This document shows positions 54,036 to 62,714 of a stretch of DNA of 64,000 bases, in pieces. Made by a program: the position numbers and the translations under genes. The stretch covers positions 186,001-250,000 of the forward strand of contig NZ_PNYA01000004.1 of NCBI RefSeq assembly GCF_002879885.1, in the 5' to 3' direction. The DNA comes from Trinickia dabaoshanensis (GTDB lineage Bacteria; Pseudomonadota; Gammaproteobacteria; Burkholderiales; Burkholderiaceae). Each line of letters starts with the position of its first letter. The stretch's first letter is position 1. The notes below the pieces were generated by a model. It was not told the DNA's origin. It did no database searches and saw nothing but the letters and a program-made list of their open reading frames with translations.

Positions 54036-54063
54036 AAATAGCGGCGGCCAAGAAGATTTCAAG
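54036..54063 (-). promoter_or_regulatory. Sigma-32-like heat-shock promoter of the hsp20 pair
   Basis: On the minus strand, CTTGAAA (a full -35 match), a 13-base spacer and CGCTATTT (partial match to CCCCATNT). It ends 64 bases before the first hsp20 start. Confidence 0.6.
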
Positions 54064-54491
54064 AGGTCGTCGCACAAGAAAATCCGCGGGTCATTGTGTT
54101 ATCTATCGCACCAACCGTTTCATCGACGAAACAAATCGCGCGGGTGGGCGGCGGCTAGCGAGCAGCGTCAAAGCGGCGGGAGCCCGTCGCGACGGGCTTC
54201 GAGTATCGAGCGCGCCGTCGAGTCTCTTCACTAGCGCCGAAATGTCCCGAATTCTGTATTGCCCGTGCGACAACTCGGGCGGAAAACGAGGGTTACTGCC
54301 TTATTGCCTCCGGCATCGCTAGAGCCGGCGCCGCGGCTACGCCGATGGCTCGCTTTTCGCTAAGACGTAGCACGCAACCGCTTGCATAAACCCAAGCATG
54401 GGTGCCGGCACGCATGGGGCGAGTCCGTCGATCGAACGGGACGCCAGCCGAGCACGCCATCGAGGCTATCACGCAGTAAACCGGGGGAACT
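54064..54491. other. Gap between hsp20 and tadE with an 18-base palindrome
   Basis: About 430 bases without a gene. Positions 54181-54198 form a perfect palindrome (AGCCCGTCG plus its reverse complement). It could be the 3'-side of a regulatory element for tadE-tadG, which are cut off from the main tad transcript by the hsp20 pair and need their own promoter. No confident promoter was found. Confidence 0.4.
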
Positions 54492-54980
54492 ATGAACAAT
54501 CGTCTACCGACCCATACCGGGTCTCACGCCACCCATCGGGCATCCGGGCAAGCCGGCCATCGGCGCGCACAGCGCAGGCGTGAGAAAGGCAGTGTGGTGG
54601 TGGAGTTTGCGCTGCTGCTGCCGCTGTTGCTCGTCATCACGTTCGGCATCATCGAGTTTTCGATCGCGCTTTACGACAAGGCGGTCATCACCAATGCAAG
54701 CCGCGAAGCGGCGCGTGCGGGCATCGTCTACGCATCGCCGCAATTGACGACTACGCAGATCCAAGCGGTGGCCACGAACTACTGCTCGAACTACCTCATT
54801 TCATTGGGCAGCAAGCCGACTCCGACCGTGACCGTCAGCCATCCGTCCGGTACGACCTCGGGCAAGCCGCTCACCGTCACCGTCAGCTACGGCTATACGA
54901 GCCTCGGCATGAGCGCGTTCGTCGATCCGATGCCGAGCCTGCTCTCGATGAACGCCACGACGACGATGAACTACGAATGA
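54492..54980 (+). CDS. tadE: Pseudopilin TadE
   Basis: A 162-residue TadE-family pseudopilin: a basic N-terminus, the processing and hydrophobic segment GSVVVEFALLLPLLLVITFG, and the conserved REAARAG that follows. Processed by CpaA and needed for Flp fibre assembly. The ATG at 54492 follows CCGGGGGAACT. Confidence 0.92.
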   Translation: MNNRLPTHTGSHATHRASGQAGHRRAQRRREKGSVVVEFALLLPLLLVITFGIIEFSIALYDKAVITNASREAARAGIVYASPQLTTTQIQAVATNYCSNYLISLGSKPTPTVTVSHPSGTTSGKPLTVTVSYGYTSLGMSAFVDPMPSLLSMNATTTMNYE

Positions 54981-55048
54981 GTCGGTCGTAGGCCGACAAA
55001 ACCGACAAAGCCGATAGGCAATTCACAAGATGTGACCGGGGGAAAATC

Positions 55049-56089
55049 ATGCGCAACGACGCTCATTTCGCTAGGCTCGCGGGCCGGCAACGCGGCGCGA
55101 TCGCGATCTACGTCGCCCTATTCTTGATGGTCATGCTGGGCTTCATCGCGCTGTCCGTCGATATCGGGCGCGCGCTCGTGGTACGCAACGAGTTGCAAAA
55201 CGCAGCGGACGCGGCAGCCTTGGCCGGCGCGGGCCAACTTCAATGGACGAACACGCCGACCACGTGGGCCAATGCGACGTCGAAGGCCAATGCCGCGATC
55301 TCGCTCAATTACGCGGACGGAAAAGCGCTCAGCACCGGCACCGTGACCACCGGCTATTGGAGCGTGACGGGCTCGCCCGCCGGCATGCAGTCCACGACGA
55401 TTACGCCGAGCGGAAGCGAGTTGCCGGCCGTGCAAGTCACGGTAAGCCGGACGGCCGGATCGAACGGCGGCCCGATTCAAACCTTTTTCGCGGGGCTCAT
55501 CGGCACGAACACGATCGACGTCAGCGCAACGGCGGTCGCGGCGATCGCCATGCCGGGTGTGGCCAAACCGGGCGCGCTGTTCCCCCTCGCCATCACGCAA
55601 TGCACGTACAACCTGTTTTGGAATTCGTCGACCGGGCAGCCGACGATCGATCCGTCGACCGGCAAGCCCTACGAAATCAAGATCGGCTCGTCGTATCACA
55701 CCGGCACCTGCTATTACGGGCAGTGGACGACCTTCAATACGGTGGCCAACGATACCCCGACCGTCATCAATCTCATTCAGAATGGCAATCCGACGACGCT
55801 CAGCATCGGCGACAATACCTGGATCGATACCGGTACGAAGAACTCCATTTACAAAAACATCAGCACGCCAGTCCAAGTCTTGCTGCCCGTGGTCTCCGAC
55901 GTCTCGACGGGTTCCAACCAGCCGATCATCGCCTTCGCGCCGTTCCAGATCGATCAGTCGGTCAATGGCGCCAACCCTTACGTCGCCGGTCATTTCATTA
56001 CCAACTACCTGCCCACCAACGTGGGGCCGGGAGGCGGTACGCCACCGGCCTATTACGGGGCTTATGTGCCGCCGGTTCTGGTGAACTGA
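55049..56089 (+). CDS. tadG: Tad pilus protein TadG
   Basis: A 346-residue TadG-type protein with the N-terminal TadE/TadG-like helix (RGAIAIYVALFLMVMLGFIALSVDIGRA) and the conserved VRNELQNAADAAALAGA, then a large periplasmic Ser/Thr/Pro-rich domain. It lacks an obvious von Willebrand A domain. It anchors or regulates the pilus in the envelope. The ATG at 55049 follows CCGGGGGAAAATC. Confidence 0.9.
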   Translation: MRNDAHFARLAGRQRGAIAIYVALFLMVMLGFIALSVDIGRALVVRNELQNAADAAALAGAGQLQWTNTPTTWANATSKANAAISLNYADGKALSTGTVTTGYWSVTGSPAGMQSTTITPSGSELPAVQVTVSRTAGSNGGPIQTFFAGLIGTNTIDVSATAVAAIAMPGVAKPGALFPLAITQCTYNLFWNSSTGQPTIDPSTGKPYEIKIGSSYHTGTCYYGQWTTFNTVANDTPTVINLIQNGNPTTLSIGDNTWIDTGTKNSIYKNISTPVQVLLPVVSDVSTGSNQPIIAFAPFQIDQSVNGANPYVAGHFITNYLPTNVGPGGGTPPAYYGAYVPPVLVN

Positions 56090-56099
56090 GGCGGCGCCC

Positions 56100-56126
56100 G
56101 GCCCGGGACTGGACCAAGACCGGGCC
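56100..56126 (+). terminator. Hairpin after tadG
   Basis: A 7-base GC stem (GGCCCGG/CCGGGCC) with a 13-base loop, 10 bases beyond the tadG stop. No T-run. Likely the end of the tadE-tadG transcript. Confidence 0.45.
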
Positions 56127-56182
56127 CTGGTCATCCATGGCATAGTCACGGCTGATGCAACATCGAGCCATGAGGAGGTGCC

Positions 56183-56461
56183 GTGATCCGCAAGAGCCTG
56201 AACGCTTCCCGTCTACAGGACGAAGTCAGCCGCCGTCTGCACCGCATCCACGAGATCGTCGAAGACGGCGTCAAGATTCGCGTGCCGCGCCCGCAAAAAC
56301 AGGAGCCCGATGCGAGCGGCTGCAATTGGACGATGAAACACTTCGGCAATGCCGTCGGTTACGACCGGTTCGTCGACGAAGTATTGCGCGCCGTGCGCGC
56401 CGAATACAATTTGTCGGACACCGACGACGCCAAGGACATCCATAGCTTATTCGGCGAATAA
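56183..56461 (+). CDS. Hypothetical protein, 92 aa
   Basis: A small soluble protein, charged and helical (SRLQDEVSRRLHRIHEIVEDGVKIRVPRP) with a central GCNWTMKHFG and an acidic end (LSDTDDAKDIHSLFGE). An ATG with GAGGAGGTG upstream supports translation. The family is unknown to me; its size and pattern suggest a conserved Burkholderiaceae housekeeping unknown. It ends 19 bases before the convergent LysR gene. Confidence 0.7.
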   Translation: MIRKSLNASRLQDEVSRRLHRIHEIVEDGVKIRVPRPQKQEPDASGCNWTMKHFGNAVGYDRFVDEVLRAVRAEYNLSDTDDAKDIHSLFGE

Positions 56462-56479
56462 GCGAGGCGCCGAGCAAGT

Positions 56480-57397
56480 TCAGTTGAGCGACCCGGATTG
56501 CAGGTCGGTAAGATGCGGCCACAACTGGGCAAGTAAAGGCGAGGCGTTATTGCGATCTCGATAGAGCCGCAGTTCAAGGTCGAGCACCCAGCGCCGCTCC
56601 CCGGCGCTCGTCAGCACACCGCTCGCCAATTCGCCCTCGATCAGGCTGCGCGGCAGCCACGCAATCCCATCGCTGGCCAGCGCCATTTGCTTGAGCACCT
56701 CGGCCATGTCCGATTCGAAATAGGGCTGCAGTACCGCGGCATTGCCCTGCCTGCGCAGCACCAGCGCAAGACAACGACCGAAGTAGGTCGTTGGCGCATA
56801 GCCGATCAACGGCACAGGCTGACGCGCCGTACCAGGCAGCCTCGGCTGCCCGCCCGCGCGTCCGGCGGTGCGGCGCACCGGCATGAACACGTCCCGCCCG
56901 ACCGTTAGATACTCGTAGCGTGTCGGATCCAAATGCAAGGACAGCTCGGGATGATGGTAAGCAAGCATCAGTTCGCAGTTGCCGTTGACCAGCATCAGGA
57001 TCGAATCGTGAACGTTCGTCGGTACCACTCGCGCTCGCACAGCACCCAGACGTTGACTGAGCGCGTTCAACCATCTCGGCAAAAAGCTGGCCGAGAGCGT
57101 ATGCCCCGCCGCGATCTTGAGCCCGGGCCCGTGAATCCGCTCGTCGTTGCGAATGATCGATCGCGTATCGAAGAGCTTTCGAAGCATGTCCTCCGCAGCT
57201 TCCTTGAACAGCAGGCCGGCTGGAGTCAGCGAAAGCGGATAGCTGCTGCGATCGACGAGTTCCGCCCCGATCCATTGCTCCAGTGACTGGATACGCCGGC
57301 TAAATCCCGACTGCGTGAGATTGCGCGCCTCGGCTGCACGCGAAAAGCTTTTGTATTGCGCGAGAACCACGAGATCCTCGATCCATTCCACTTCCAT
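56480..57397 (-). CDS. LysR-family regulator (HypT/YjiE-like)
   Basis: A 305-residue LysR protein with the HTH at the start (MEVEWIEDLVVLAQYKSFSRAAEARNLTQSGFSRR in part) and a LysR substrate domain from about residue 90 (GLKIAAGHTLSASFLPRWL). The start motif resembles YjiE/HypT. The ATG at 57397 fits the family; the frame extends to 57454. It lies downstream of the racemase gene in the same direction and may control that pair. Confidence 0.87.
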   Translation of the reverse strand: MEVEWIEDLVVLAQYKSFSRAAEARNLTQSGFSRRIQSLEQWIGAELVDRSSYPLSLTPAGLLFKEAAEDMLRKLFDTRSIIRNDERIHGPGLKIAAGHTLSASFLPRWLNALSQRLGAVRARVVPTNVHDSILMLVNGNCELMLAYHHPELSLHLDPTRYEYLTVGRDVFMPVRRTAGRAGGQPRLPGTARQPVPLIGYAPTTYFGRCLALVLRRQGNAAVLQPYFESDMAEVLKQMALASDGIAWLPRSLIEGELASGVLTSAGERRWVLDLELRLYRDRNNASPLLAQLWPHLTDLQSGSLN

Positions 57398-57494
57398 ATC
57401 GACCTCTAGCCCCGTGCACGATCCACGCGAAATACGAGTCGACACACTATGCATCGTGTCACCCGCACGCGCAACCGGCTACGGCTCGACTTCG

Positions 57495-59033
57495 TCACGT
57501 CGACGAGAAGGGAGTCGCGGTAGTCGCGCGCCTCGCCGCTCGCGATACGTCTGCAGGCGTTGATGCGCCGCGCGCGCCCGGGGCCTCTATCTCGCCGCGC
57601 GCATAAGCGACACACCGCTTGGCGAGAATTTCCGTGGGATCCGCCAACCACGCGACACGCCCGCTCGCGCTGGAGCGTTCACCTTGAGGCAGCAGCAGCG
57701 GCAGTTCGGTGCAGCCAAGAATAATCACTTGGCACCCGCGCTCCATTAGCCCATCGCAGGCTGCCGCGATATCGTCCATGCATTCCCCGGTCGTATAGCC
57801 CGCTTTCACGCCCTTGGGCCCGTAGATCGCTCGCATGACACGTTCTTGCAACGCCGGAGCCGGCGTGACCTGAACGAGTCCTGCCGCGGTCAGCGGCCGC
57901 TCGTATACGCGGCTGGCAATCGTACCCGTGGTCGCCAGCAAACCGACTTCGCGCAGCGTAGGAAACGTGGCACGCAAGAGCTCGGCGGTAACCGTCAACA
58001 TATTGACGATCGGCACGTTCAAATAGGGCTGAATGCGTTCGACGAACGCATGGGCGGTATTGCAAGGAATCGCGATGATGTCCGCAGCGCCGGCCTCGAG
58101 CTTCTTGCAAGTCGCATACAGTGAAACCGTCGGATCTGCCCCACCGGCGACTAAGCTTTCGGTGCGATCGGGGATCTGCGGGTTTTGTTCGACCAGTAGT
58201 TTGATGTGATCTTGATCGCGCGTAGCGGGCGTATTACGGACGATCTTCTGCATGAAATCGACCGTGGCTGCGGGGCCTACGCCTCCTACCACACCCACTT
58301 TGAAGGTACGTGTCCGACTCGCGTATTGCCCGTTCAACACATATTGCGCGTAGACGCAGTTCGCATCGACGAGCGGTACATCGAGCGGTTCGAGATGCTC
58401 CACCACGAGCCCGAGTTCGGTCAGCCCCGTCAGCAGCAGGTCCGCGCCCCTCGCCATCAAACCCGCGCACGCCTCGCGCAGCAGCTCGATCGAACGCCCC
58501 GCCCAATTGCCGGATTCGACGCCGCTCCGGCCATACACCGCCTGCGTTACACGGTTCGAGTGTTCGCCTTCGTCGACTTGCGGATACAAAACCTCGAACT
58601 GCGGGTTCGCGAAATACCGCTCGAATAGGCCGCTTTCCGCAATGGAGTCAGAAGTCAAAATGCCGACGCGCCGAATGCCCGGGAACCGACGGCGCACGTG
58701 CGCATGCAAGCCCTCGACCATGTCCACGATCTCGATCGCGCAGTTCTCCCGCAATTGCTCGAGGTAGAGGTGGCTCACGAAGCTCGGAAGGACGACCGTC
58801 GTCACGCCTCGGCTCTCGAGCGAGAGAATCGTGTCGTAGACGTACAGCTTGCGTTGCGTGCTGTGCGGGTCGTCGGAAACGTCACTTTGGATCGGATGCT
58901 GCTCGAACACGATGTCGAGGCGCTCGCCGTCTTCCGACGCCGACGCGGATTTGATCATCTTGAAGAAAACGTCCGCGGCGCCGAGCACGCCATCCCCTCC
59001 GACGACGCCGAACGAGCGATTGATCGGATGCAT
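57495..59033 (-). CDS. Double-domain aspartate/glutamate racemase-like protein (one active, one degenerate domain)
   Basis: A 512-residue protein made of two Asp/Glu racemase domains (about 1-245 and 246-500); the family norm is a single domain of about 240. The C-terminal domain has both catalytic cysteines: Cys324 in IPCNTAH and Cys441 in LGCTELPLL. In the N-terminal domain the equivalent sites read LPSFVSH (Ser84) and LTGLTEL (Gly203), so it should not racemise. The ATG at 59033 lies 9 bases after the symporter stop. Interconversion of L- and D-aspartate or glutamate, or of a related substrate, is likely, with the dead domain perhaps regulatory. Confidence 0.85.
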   Translation of the reverse strand: MHPINRSFGVVGGDGVLGAADVFFKMIKSASASEDGERLDIVFEQHPIQSDVSDDPHSTQRKLYVYDTILSLESRGVTTVVLPSFVSHLYLEQLRENCAIEIVDMVEGLHAHVRRRFPGIRRVGILTSDSIAESGLFERYFANPQFEVLYPQVDEGEHSNRVTQAVYGRSGVESGNWAGRSIELLREACAGLMARGADLLLTGLTELGLVVEHLEPLDVPLVDANCVYAQYVLNGQYASRTRTFKVGVVGGVGPAATVDFMQKIVRNTPATRDQDHIKLLVEQNPQIPDRTESLVAGGADPTVSLYATCKKLEAGAADIIAIPCNTAHAFVERIQPYLNVPIVNMLTVTAELLRATFPTLREVGLLATTGTIASRVYERPLTAAGLVQVTPAPALQERVMRAIYGPKGVKAGYTTGECMDDIAAACDGLMERGCQVIILGCTELPLLLPQGERSSASGRVAWLADPTEILAKRCVAYARGEIEAPGARGASTPADVSRAARRATTATPFSST

Positions 59034-59041
59034 AGCGACAC

Positions 59042-60337
59042 TCACTGCGCTTCGCCTTGCAGCGATTCGAACGACGTCTTGCGCGCGACGCGGCTCGCAC
59101 GGGCCGTTTCCCATTTCGCGATGACGGCCGTTGCGACGCTGTTCCCTATCACGTTGGTCATCGTGCGGCCCATGTCGAGAATCTGGTCGATGGCGAGGAC
59201 AAGGGCCACGCCCGCGACGGGAAGATGAAACATCGGCGCGACTGCCGCGACGACCACGACCGAGCCGCGCGGCACGCTCGCCATGCCCTTGCTGCTCAGC
59301 ATCAGCACCAGCAGCATCAGGATCTGTTGCGAGAGCGGCATGTCCACGCCGAACGCCTGCGCAATGAAGATGGCTGCGAACGACTGATACATCATCGAAC
59401 CGTCGAGGTTGAACGCGTATCCGAGCGGCAATGTAAAGCCCACCACCTTCTTGTCGACGCCAAATGCTTCGAGTTGTTCGGTCAAACGTGGGTAAGCCGC
59501 CTCGCTGCTCGCGGTGGAAAACGCCAGCAACGCGGGCTCACGGATGGCCTTCAGCAGCGAGCCCATGGGTTTGCCCAAGAATAGGTAGCCAATGCCGATC
59601 AGCGCGGCCCACAGCAGGACCAGCCCGAAATAGAAGTCGCCGATCAACTTGCCGTAGGTCACCAGCACGTCCAGGCCGCGGATCGTCACCACCGACGCGA
59701 GCGCTCCGAACACGCCGATCGGCGCAGCGCGCATCACATAGTTCGTCAGTCGCAACATCACCGGCACCATGCCGTCGATCGCATCGACGACCACCTTTAC
59801 CCGCGAATCCGATTTGAGCGCTGAAAGCGCGACGCCGAAAAACACCGAGAACGTCAGGATCTGCAAAATGTTGTTACTCGCCATCGCATCGAGGAGACTG
59901 GTGGGAAAGGCGTGCGTGATGATGTTCTTCGCGGTCAGGCCACCCGTATCGAGCCCGGTCGCGGAATCCGCCGCGGTCGAAACCAAATGGAGGCCGGCAC
60001 CGGGTTGAAGGAAGTTTGCGAGCGCGAGACCGAATGCAAGAGAGACTAACGAAGCGCAGAAGAACCAGCCGATCGTGCGCGAGCCGATGCGCCCCGCCGC
60101 GGACGCACTATCCATCCCCGCCAGCCCCGAAACGAGCGTGCAGAATACGAGCGGCGCAATGATCATCTTGATCAGACGCAGAAAAACATCGGTGACGATC
60201 GAGAAGTAGCCCGCGATGTTTTTTGCGGAAGCCGCGTCGGCTGCGTTCACGTGGCAGATGTGGCCGACAATGACGCCGAGAATCATCCCGGCTAAGATGG
60301 AATAGGTCAGACGGTTTTTCACGTTGGTCTCCCACAT
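59042..60337 (-). CDS. gltP: Dicarboxylate/amino-acid:cation symporter (GltP/DctA family)
   Basis: A 431-residue DAACS family transporter with about eight helices, two re-entrant loops (the serine-rich AFSTASSEAAYP in HP1 and the conserved LSSKGMASVPRGS in HP2) and the NLDGSMMYQ motif of TM7. It takes up glutamate, aspartate or C4-dicarboxylates with protons or sodium. The ATG at 60337 fits the family start; the frame extends to 60373. It is followed by the racemase-like gene, so acidic amino acids are the likely substrate. Confidence 0.9.
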   Translation of the reverse strand: MWETNVKNRLTYSILAGMILGVIVGHICHVNAADAASAKNIAGYFSIVTDVFLRLIKMIIAPLVFCTLVSGLAGMDSASAAGRIGSRTIGWFFCASLVSLAFGLALANFLQPGAGLHLVSTAADSATGLDTGGLTAKNIITHAFPTSLLDAMASNNILQILTFSVFFGVALSALKSDSRVKVVVDAIDGMVPVMLRLTNYVMRAAPIGVFGALASVVTIRGLDVLVTYGKLIGDFYFGLVLLWAALIGIGYLFLGKPMGSLLKAIREPALLAFSTASSEAAYPRLTEQLEAFGVDKKVVGFTLPLGYAFNLDGSMMYQSFAAIFIAQAFGVDMPLSQQILMLLVLMLSSKGMASVPRGSVVVVAAVAPMFHLPVAGVALVLAIDQILDMGRTMTNVIGNSVATAVIAKWETARASRVARKTSFESLQGEAQ

Positions 60338-60581
60338 CGTGATCGTTGAACGGTGGCTCGCGGCGGTGGCCATGCAAGGGCCGCAGGTCCACGAAGGCTG
60401 AGCGCACGCGCGGCGCGATGTGCCGCGGCGAGCAAGCTGAAGCGATGGTAGGGCGCAGAAAAGCCGAGTTGATGCGATCGCTGCATTGGCCCATGCGGGC
60501 GACGCATAACGTTCGGAATGCTTTACTGGGCGGGGCGTTGGCGGATTTTTGACTGTACTGTCGGAGCGTCGAACAGGCGGA

Positions 60582-61562
60582 TCAGCGGCGCGTCAATACG
60601 AGCGTCTGCTGCTCCCCTGCCGGCTCGAAGGCGGCGCGCATCGCGTGCGAGGTGCCGAACTCGTCGATCGCCTGGATCTCGCACGAGGTCCAAGGGAGCC
60701 GTGCCGGCAGATCGGCACTGCCGGTTTCGCCTTGGACGAGGACAATGACGCCTTCGCCCGCGCGTGGTCTCGCCACGACACGATGCCGGTACGCATCGAG
60801 CGTAGAAGGCAATGCGTAGTGAATCGACCTTGCGCCGGGCGCCGCGAAGCCGGTGAAACTGAACGCCGTGCCGTGCGCTTGCAGATCGTCGCAACGAAGG
60901 AGGCTAGCGGGCGAGACGTCGAACGATACGAGTCCTAAGCGGCGGCCATCCACATAAACGCCGCAGTAGTAGTAATCGACCTCACGCGGCGGATGACCGC
61001 GCGCAACGCTTCTCGGGAATGCGCTCTCCCGCTCGCATCGATATTCGACGGACCGCGCGAAATCCTGCGCCGGCAATCGCTCCGGTTTCAATTGCACGAA
61101 AGGCACCGCGGCGTCGCCCTCGGATGCCAACGATAAGCCCCCATCGCCGCGCACTTGGCAGCCGATCCGTTTCGGACGCGTATCGGCCGTCTGCACATAC
61201 CAAACGATCGACTCGCCGCCGGCCGCCTTCTCCGGCGGCGCGGGCTTGCGTTCGTCGGCTGCCGGGAAGAAGGCGTACCGGTTGCGTACGCGGGTGACGC
61301 CCCACCCTCGCGCGATCTCGCCCGAGGCCGGCACGTTCGGCAGCGGCTCGCCGCTCTCATGGTCGATCAATCGGATGCTCTCGCGCTGAGCGTCGCTCAA
61401 GGAAACGCTCTCGCCGTTCGCGTCGATCGCGCGCACCCGCACGGTCAACTCGACTTGCTGGCGGCCATTCCGATAAAGACGGCTGCTCGGCGAACTGACC
61501 GTCATGTCTTGCAAGACGAGCGTCGCCCACGGCGAGCGGGTTTGCGCCAGCCGAATGTTCAT
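60582..61562 (-). CDS. Hypothetical protein, 326 aa
   Basis: A soluble beta-rich protein without signal peptide or membrane segment. The N-terminal half (LVLQDMTVSSPSSRLYRNGRQQVELTVRV, IRLIDHESGEPLPNV) looks like an Ig/fibronectin-type sandwich, and a similar strand pattern recurs in the second half (YYYCGVYVDGRRLGLVSFDV). Family not recognised. The ATG at 61562 is chosen over 61655 because the extra residues look unconserved. It is divergent from the Ap4A phosphorylase gene. Confidence 0.7.
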   Translation of the reverse strand: MNIRLAQTRSPWATLVLQDMTVSSPSSRLYRNGRQQVELTVRVRAIDANGESVSLSDAQRESIRLIDHESGEPLPNVPASGEIARGWGVTRVRNRYAFFPAADERKPAPPEKAAGGESIVWYVQTADTRPKRIGCQVRGDGGLSLASEGDAAVPFVQLKPERLPAQDFARSVEYRCERESAFPRSVARGHPPREVDYYYCGVYVDGRRLGLVSFDVSPASLLRCDDLQAHGTAFSFTGFAAPGARSIHYALPSTLDAYRHRVVARPRAGEGVIVLVQGETGSADLPARLPWTSCEIQAIDEFGTSHAMRAAFEPAGEQQTLVLTRR

Positions 61563-61749
61563 CGCTTTCTCCCTGAAACCTGTCGCGTTCTTATCGGTTT
61601 CGCCGAAACGATCTCGCACGGCAGTGCAGTCTAGGACAAGATCTCCCGGACGCAACCGCTTTTTTCCGCTCGATCGACCGAGCGGATCTTCCGTGCCCGC
61701 GTTTGGGCCACAATATCGGCATCGACCGCTCTGAACGTCGGATTCGACG

Positions 61750-62649
61750 ATGACTACCGCTTCGTTTCAACCCGGCACGCTCTGGCCCACCCTCGTCGCG
61801 CAAACGGCCCATGCACTCGCTTGCGGCGCGCTGCGCCCGATCGACACCATTCAAACCACGCTCGACGACGCGGGCGTTCGCTTCGTCGTCAGGCAGGTGT
61901 CGAGCCTCGTTCGCAAGCCCAAGCAAACGATGCGTTCGACCGAACCGCCCGTCGATCCGTTCCTCCCGCACGACCCTAATCTATTCGTTGCGGATATATC
62001 GCCTACGCATTTCGCGCTGCTCAATAAGTTCAACGTCATCGACCACCACTTGCTGATCGTGACGCGCGCGTCCGAGCCGCAAGAAGCACTCCTAGACCTC
62101 GACGATTTCACGGCATGGTTCGCATGTTTGAACGAGTTCGACGGCCTCGGGTTTTACAACGGCGGACGCGATGCGGGAGCCAGTCAACCGCACAAGCATC
62201 TGCAGATCGTGCCGCTGCCGCTCGGCGACATGGGGCAAGCGCTTCCAATCGACGTGCTGATCGAAGCCGCATTAGCCGAATCGAAGATCGGCCGCCTACC
62301 GGGACTGCCGTTCGAGCACGCTTTCGTGCGGCTCGAAACCGGGCCGGCCTCGGAGGTCGCGCGCCAAGCATTCGAACGCTATCGCGCGTTGCTCGATGCG
62401 GCCGGCGTGGGCGCCGTGGAGGCCGCGGGTCGCCTGCATCAATCCGCGCCTTACAACTTGCTCACGACGACGAAGTGGATGCTGCTCGTGCCGCGCGGTG
62501 CCGAGCAAGCGGAAGGATTGGCCGTCAACGCGCTCGGCTTCGCGGGTTCGCTGTTCGTGAGAAATGCCGAGGAGCTCGAAACGGTACGCATGATGGGGCC
62601 GATGAGCTTGCTGCGCCGAGTGGGCCTGCCTCGCCGGGATGTCGCATAA
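61750..62649 (+). CDS. Diadenosine tetraphosphate phosphorylase (ATP adenylyltransferase) family enzyme
   Basis: A 299-residue HIT-superfamily enzyme of the Apa1/Apa2 type, which splits Ap4A with phosphate into ATP and ADP, removing an alarmone made under stress. The family HIT-like motif is ASQPHKHLQIVPLP, and the surrounding NKFNVIDHHLLIVTRASEPQEALLD and SAPYNLLTTTKWMLLVPR are typical. Bacterial members are common in Burkholderia-type genomes and cyanobacteria. The ATG at 61750 fits the family. Confidence 0.9.
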   Translation: MTTASFQPGTLWPTLVAQTAHALACGALRPIDTIQTTLDDAGVRFVVRQVSSLVRKPKQTMRSTEPPVDPFLPHDPNLFVADISPTHFALLNKFNVIDHHLLIVTRASEPQEALLDLDDFTAWFACLNEFDGLGFYNGGRDAGASQPHKHLQIVPLPLGDMGQALPIDVLIEAALAESKIGRLPGLPFEHAFVRLETGPASEVARQAFERYRALLDAAGVGAVEAAGRLHQSAPYNLLTTTKWMLLVPRGAEQAEGLAVNALGFAGSLFVRNAEELETVRMMGPMSLLRRVGLPRRDVA

Positions 62650-62714
62650 GCGGCCCGTTCGCCGAACGCATTATCATGGGCGGGTCGCACTTTTTTAGAC
62701 GAACTTTTTCTTCC

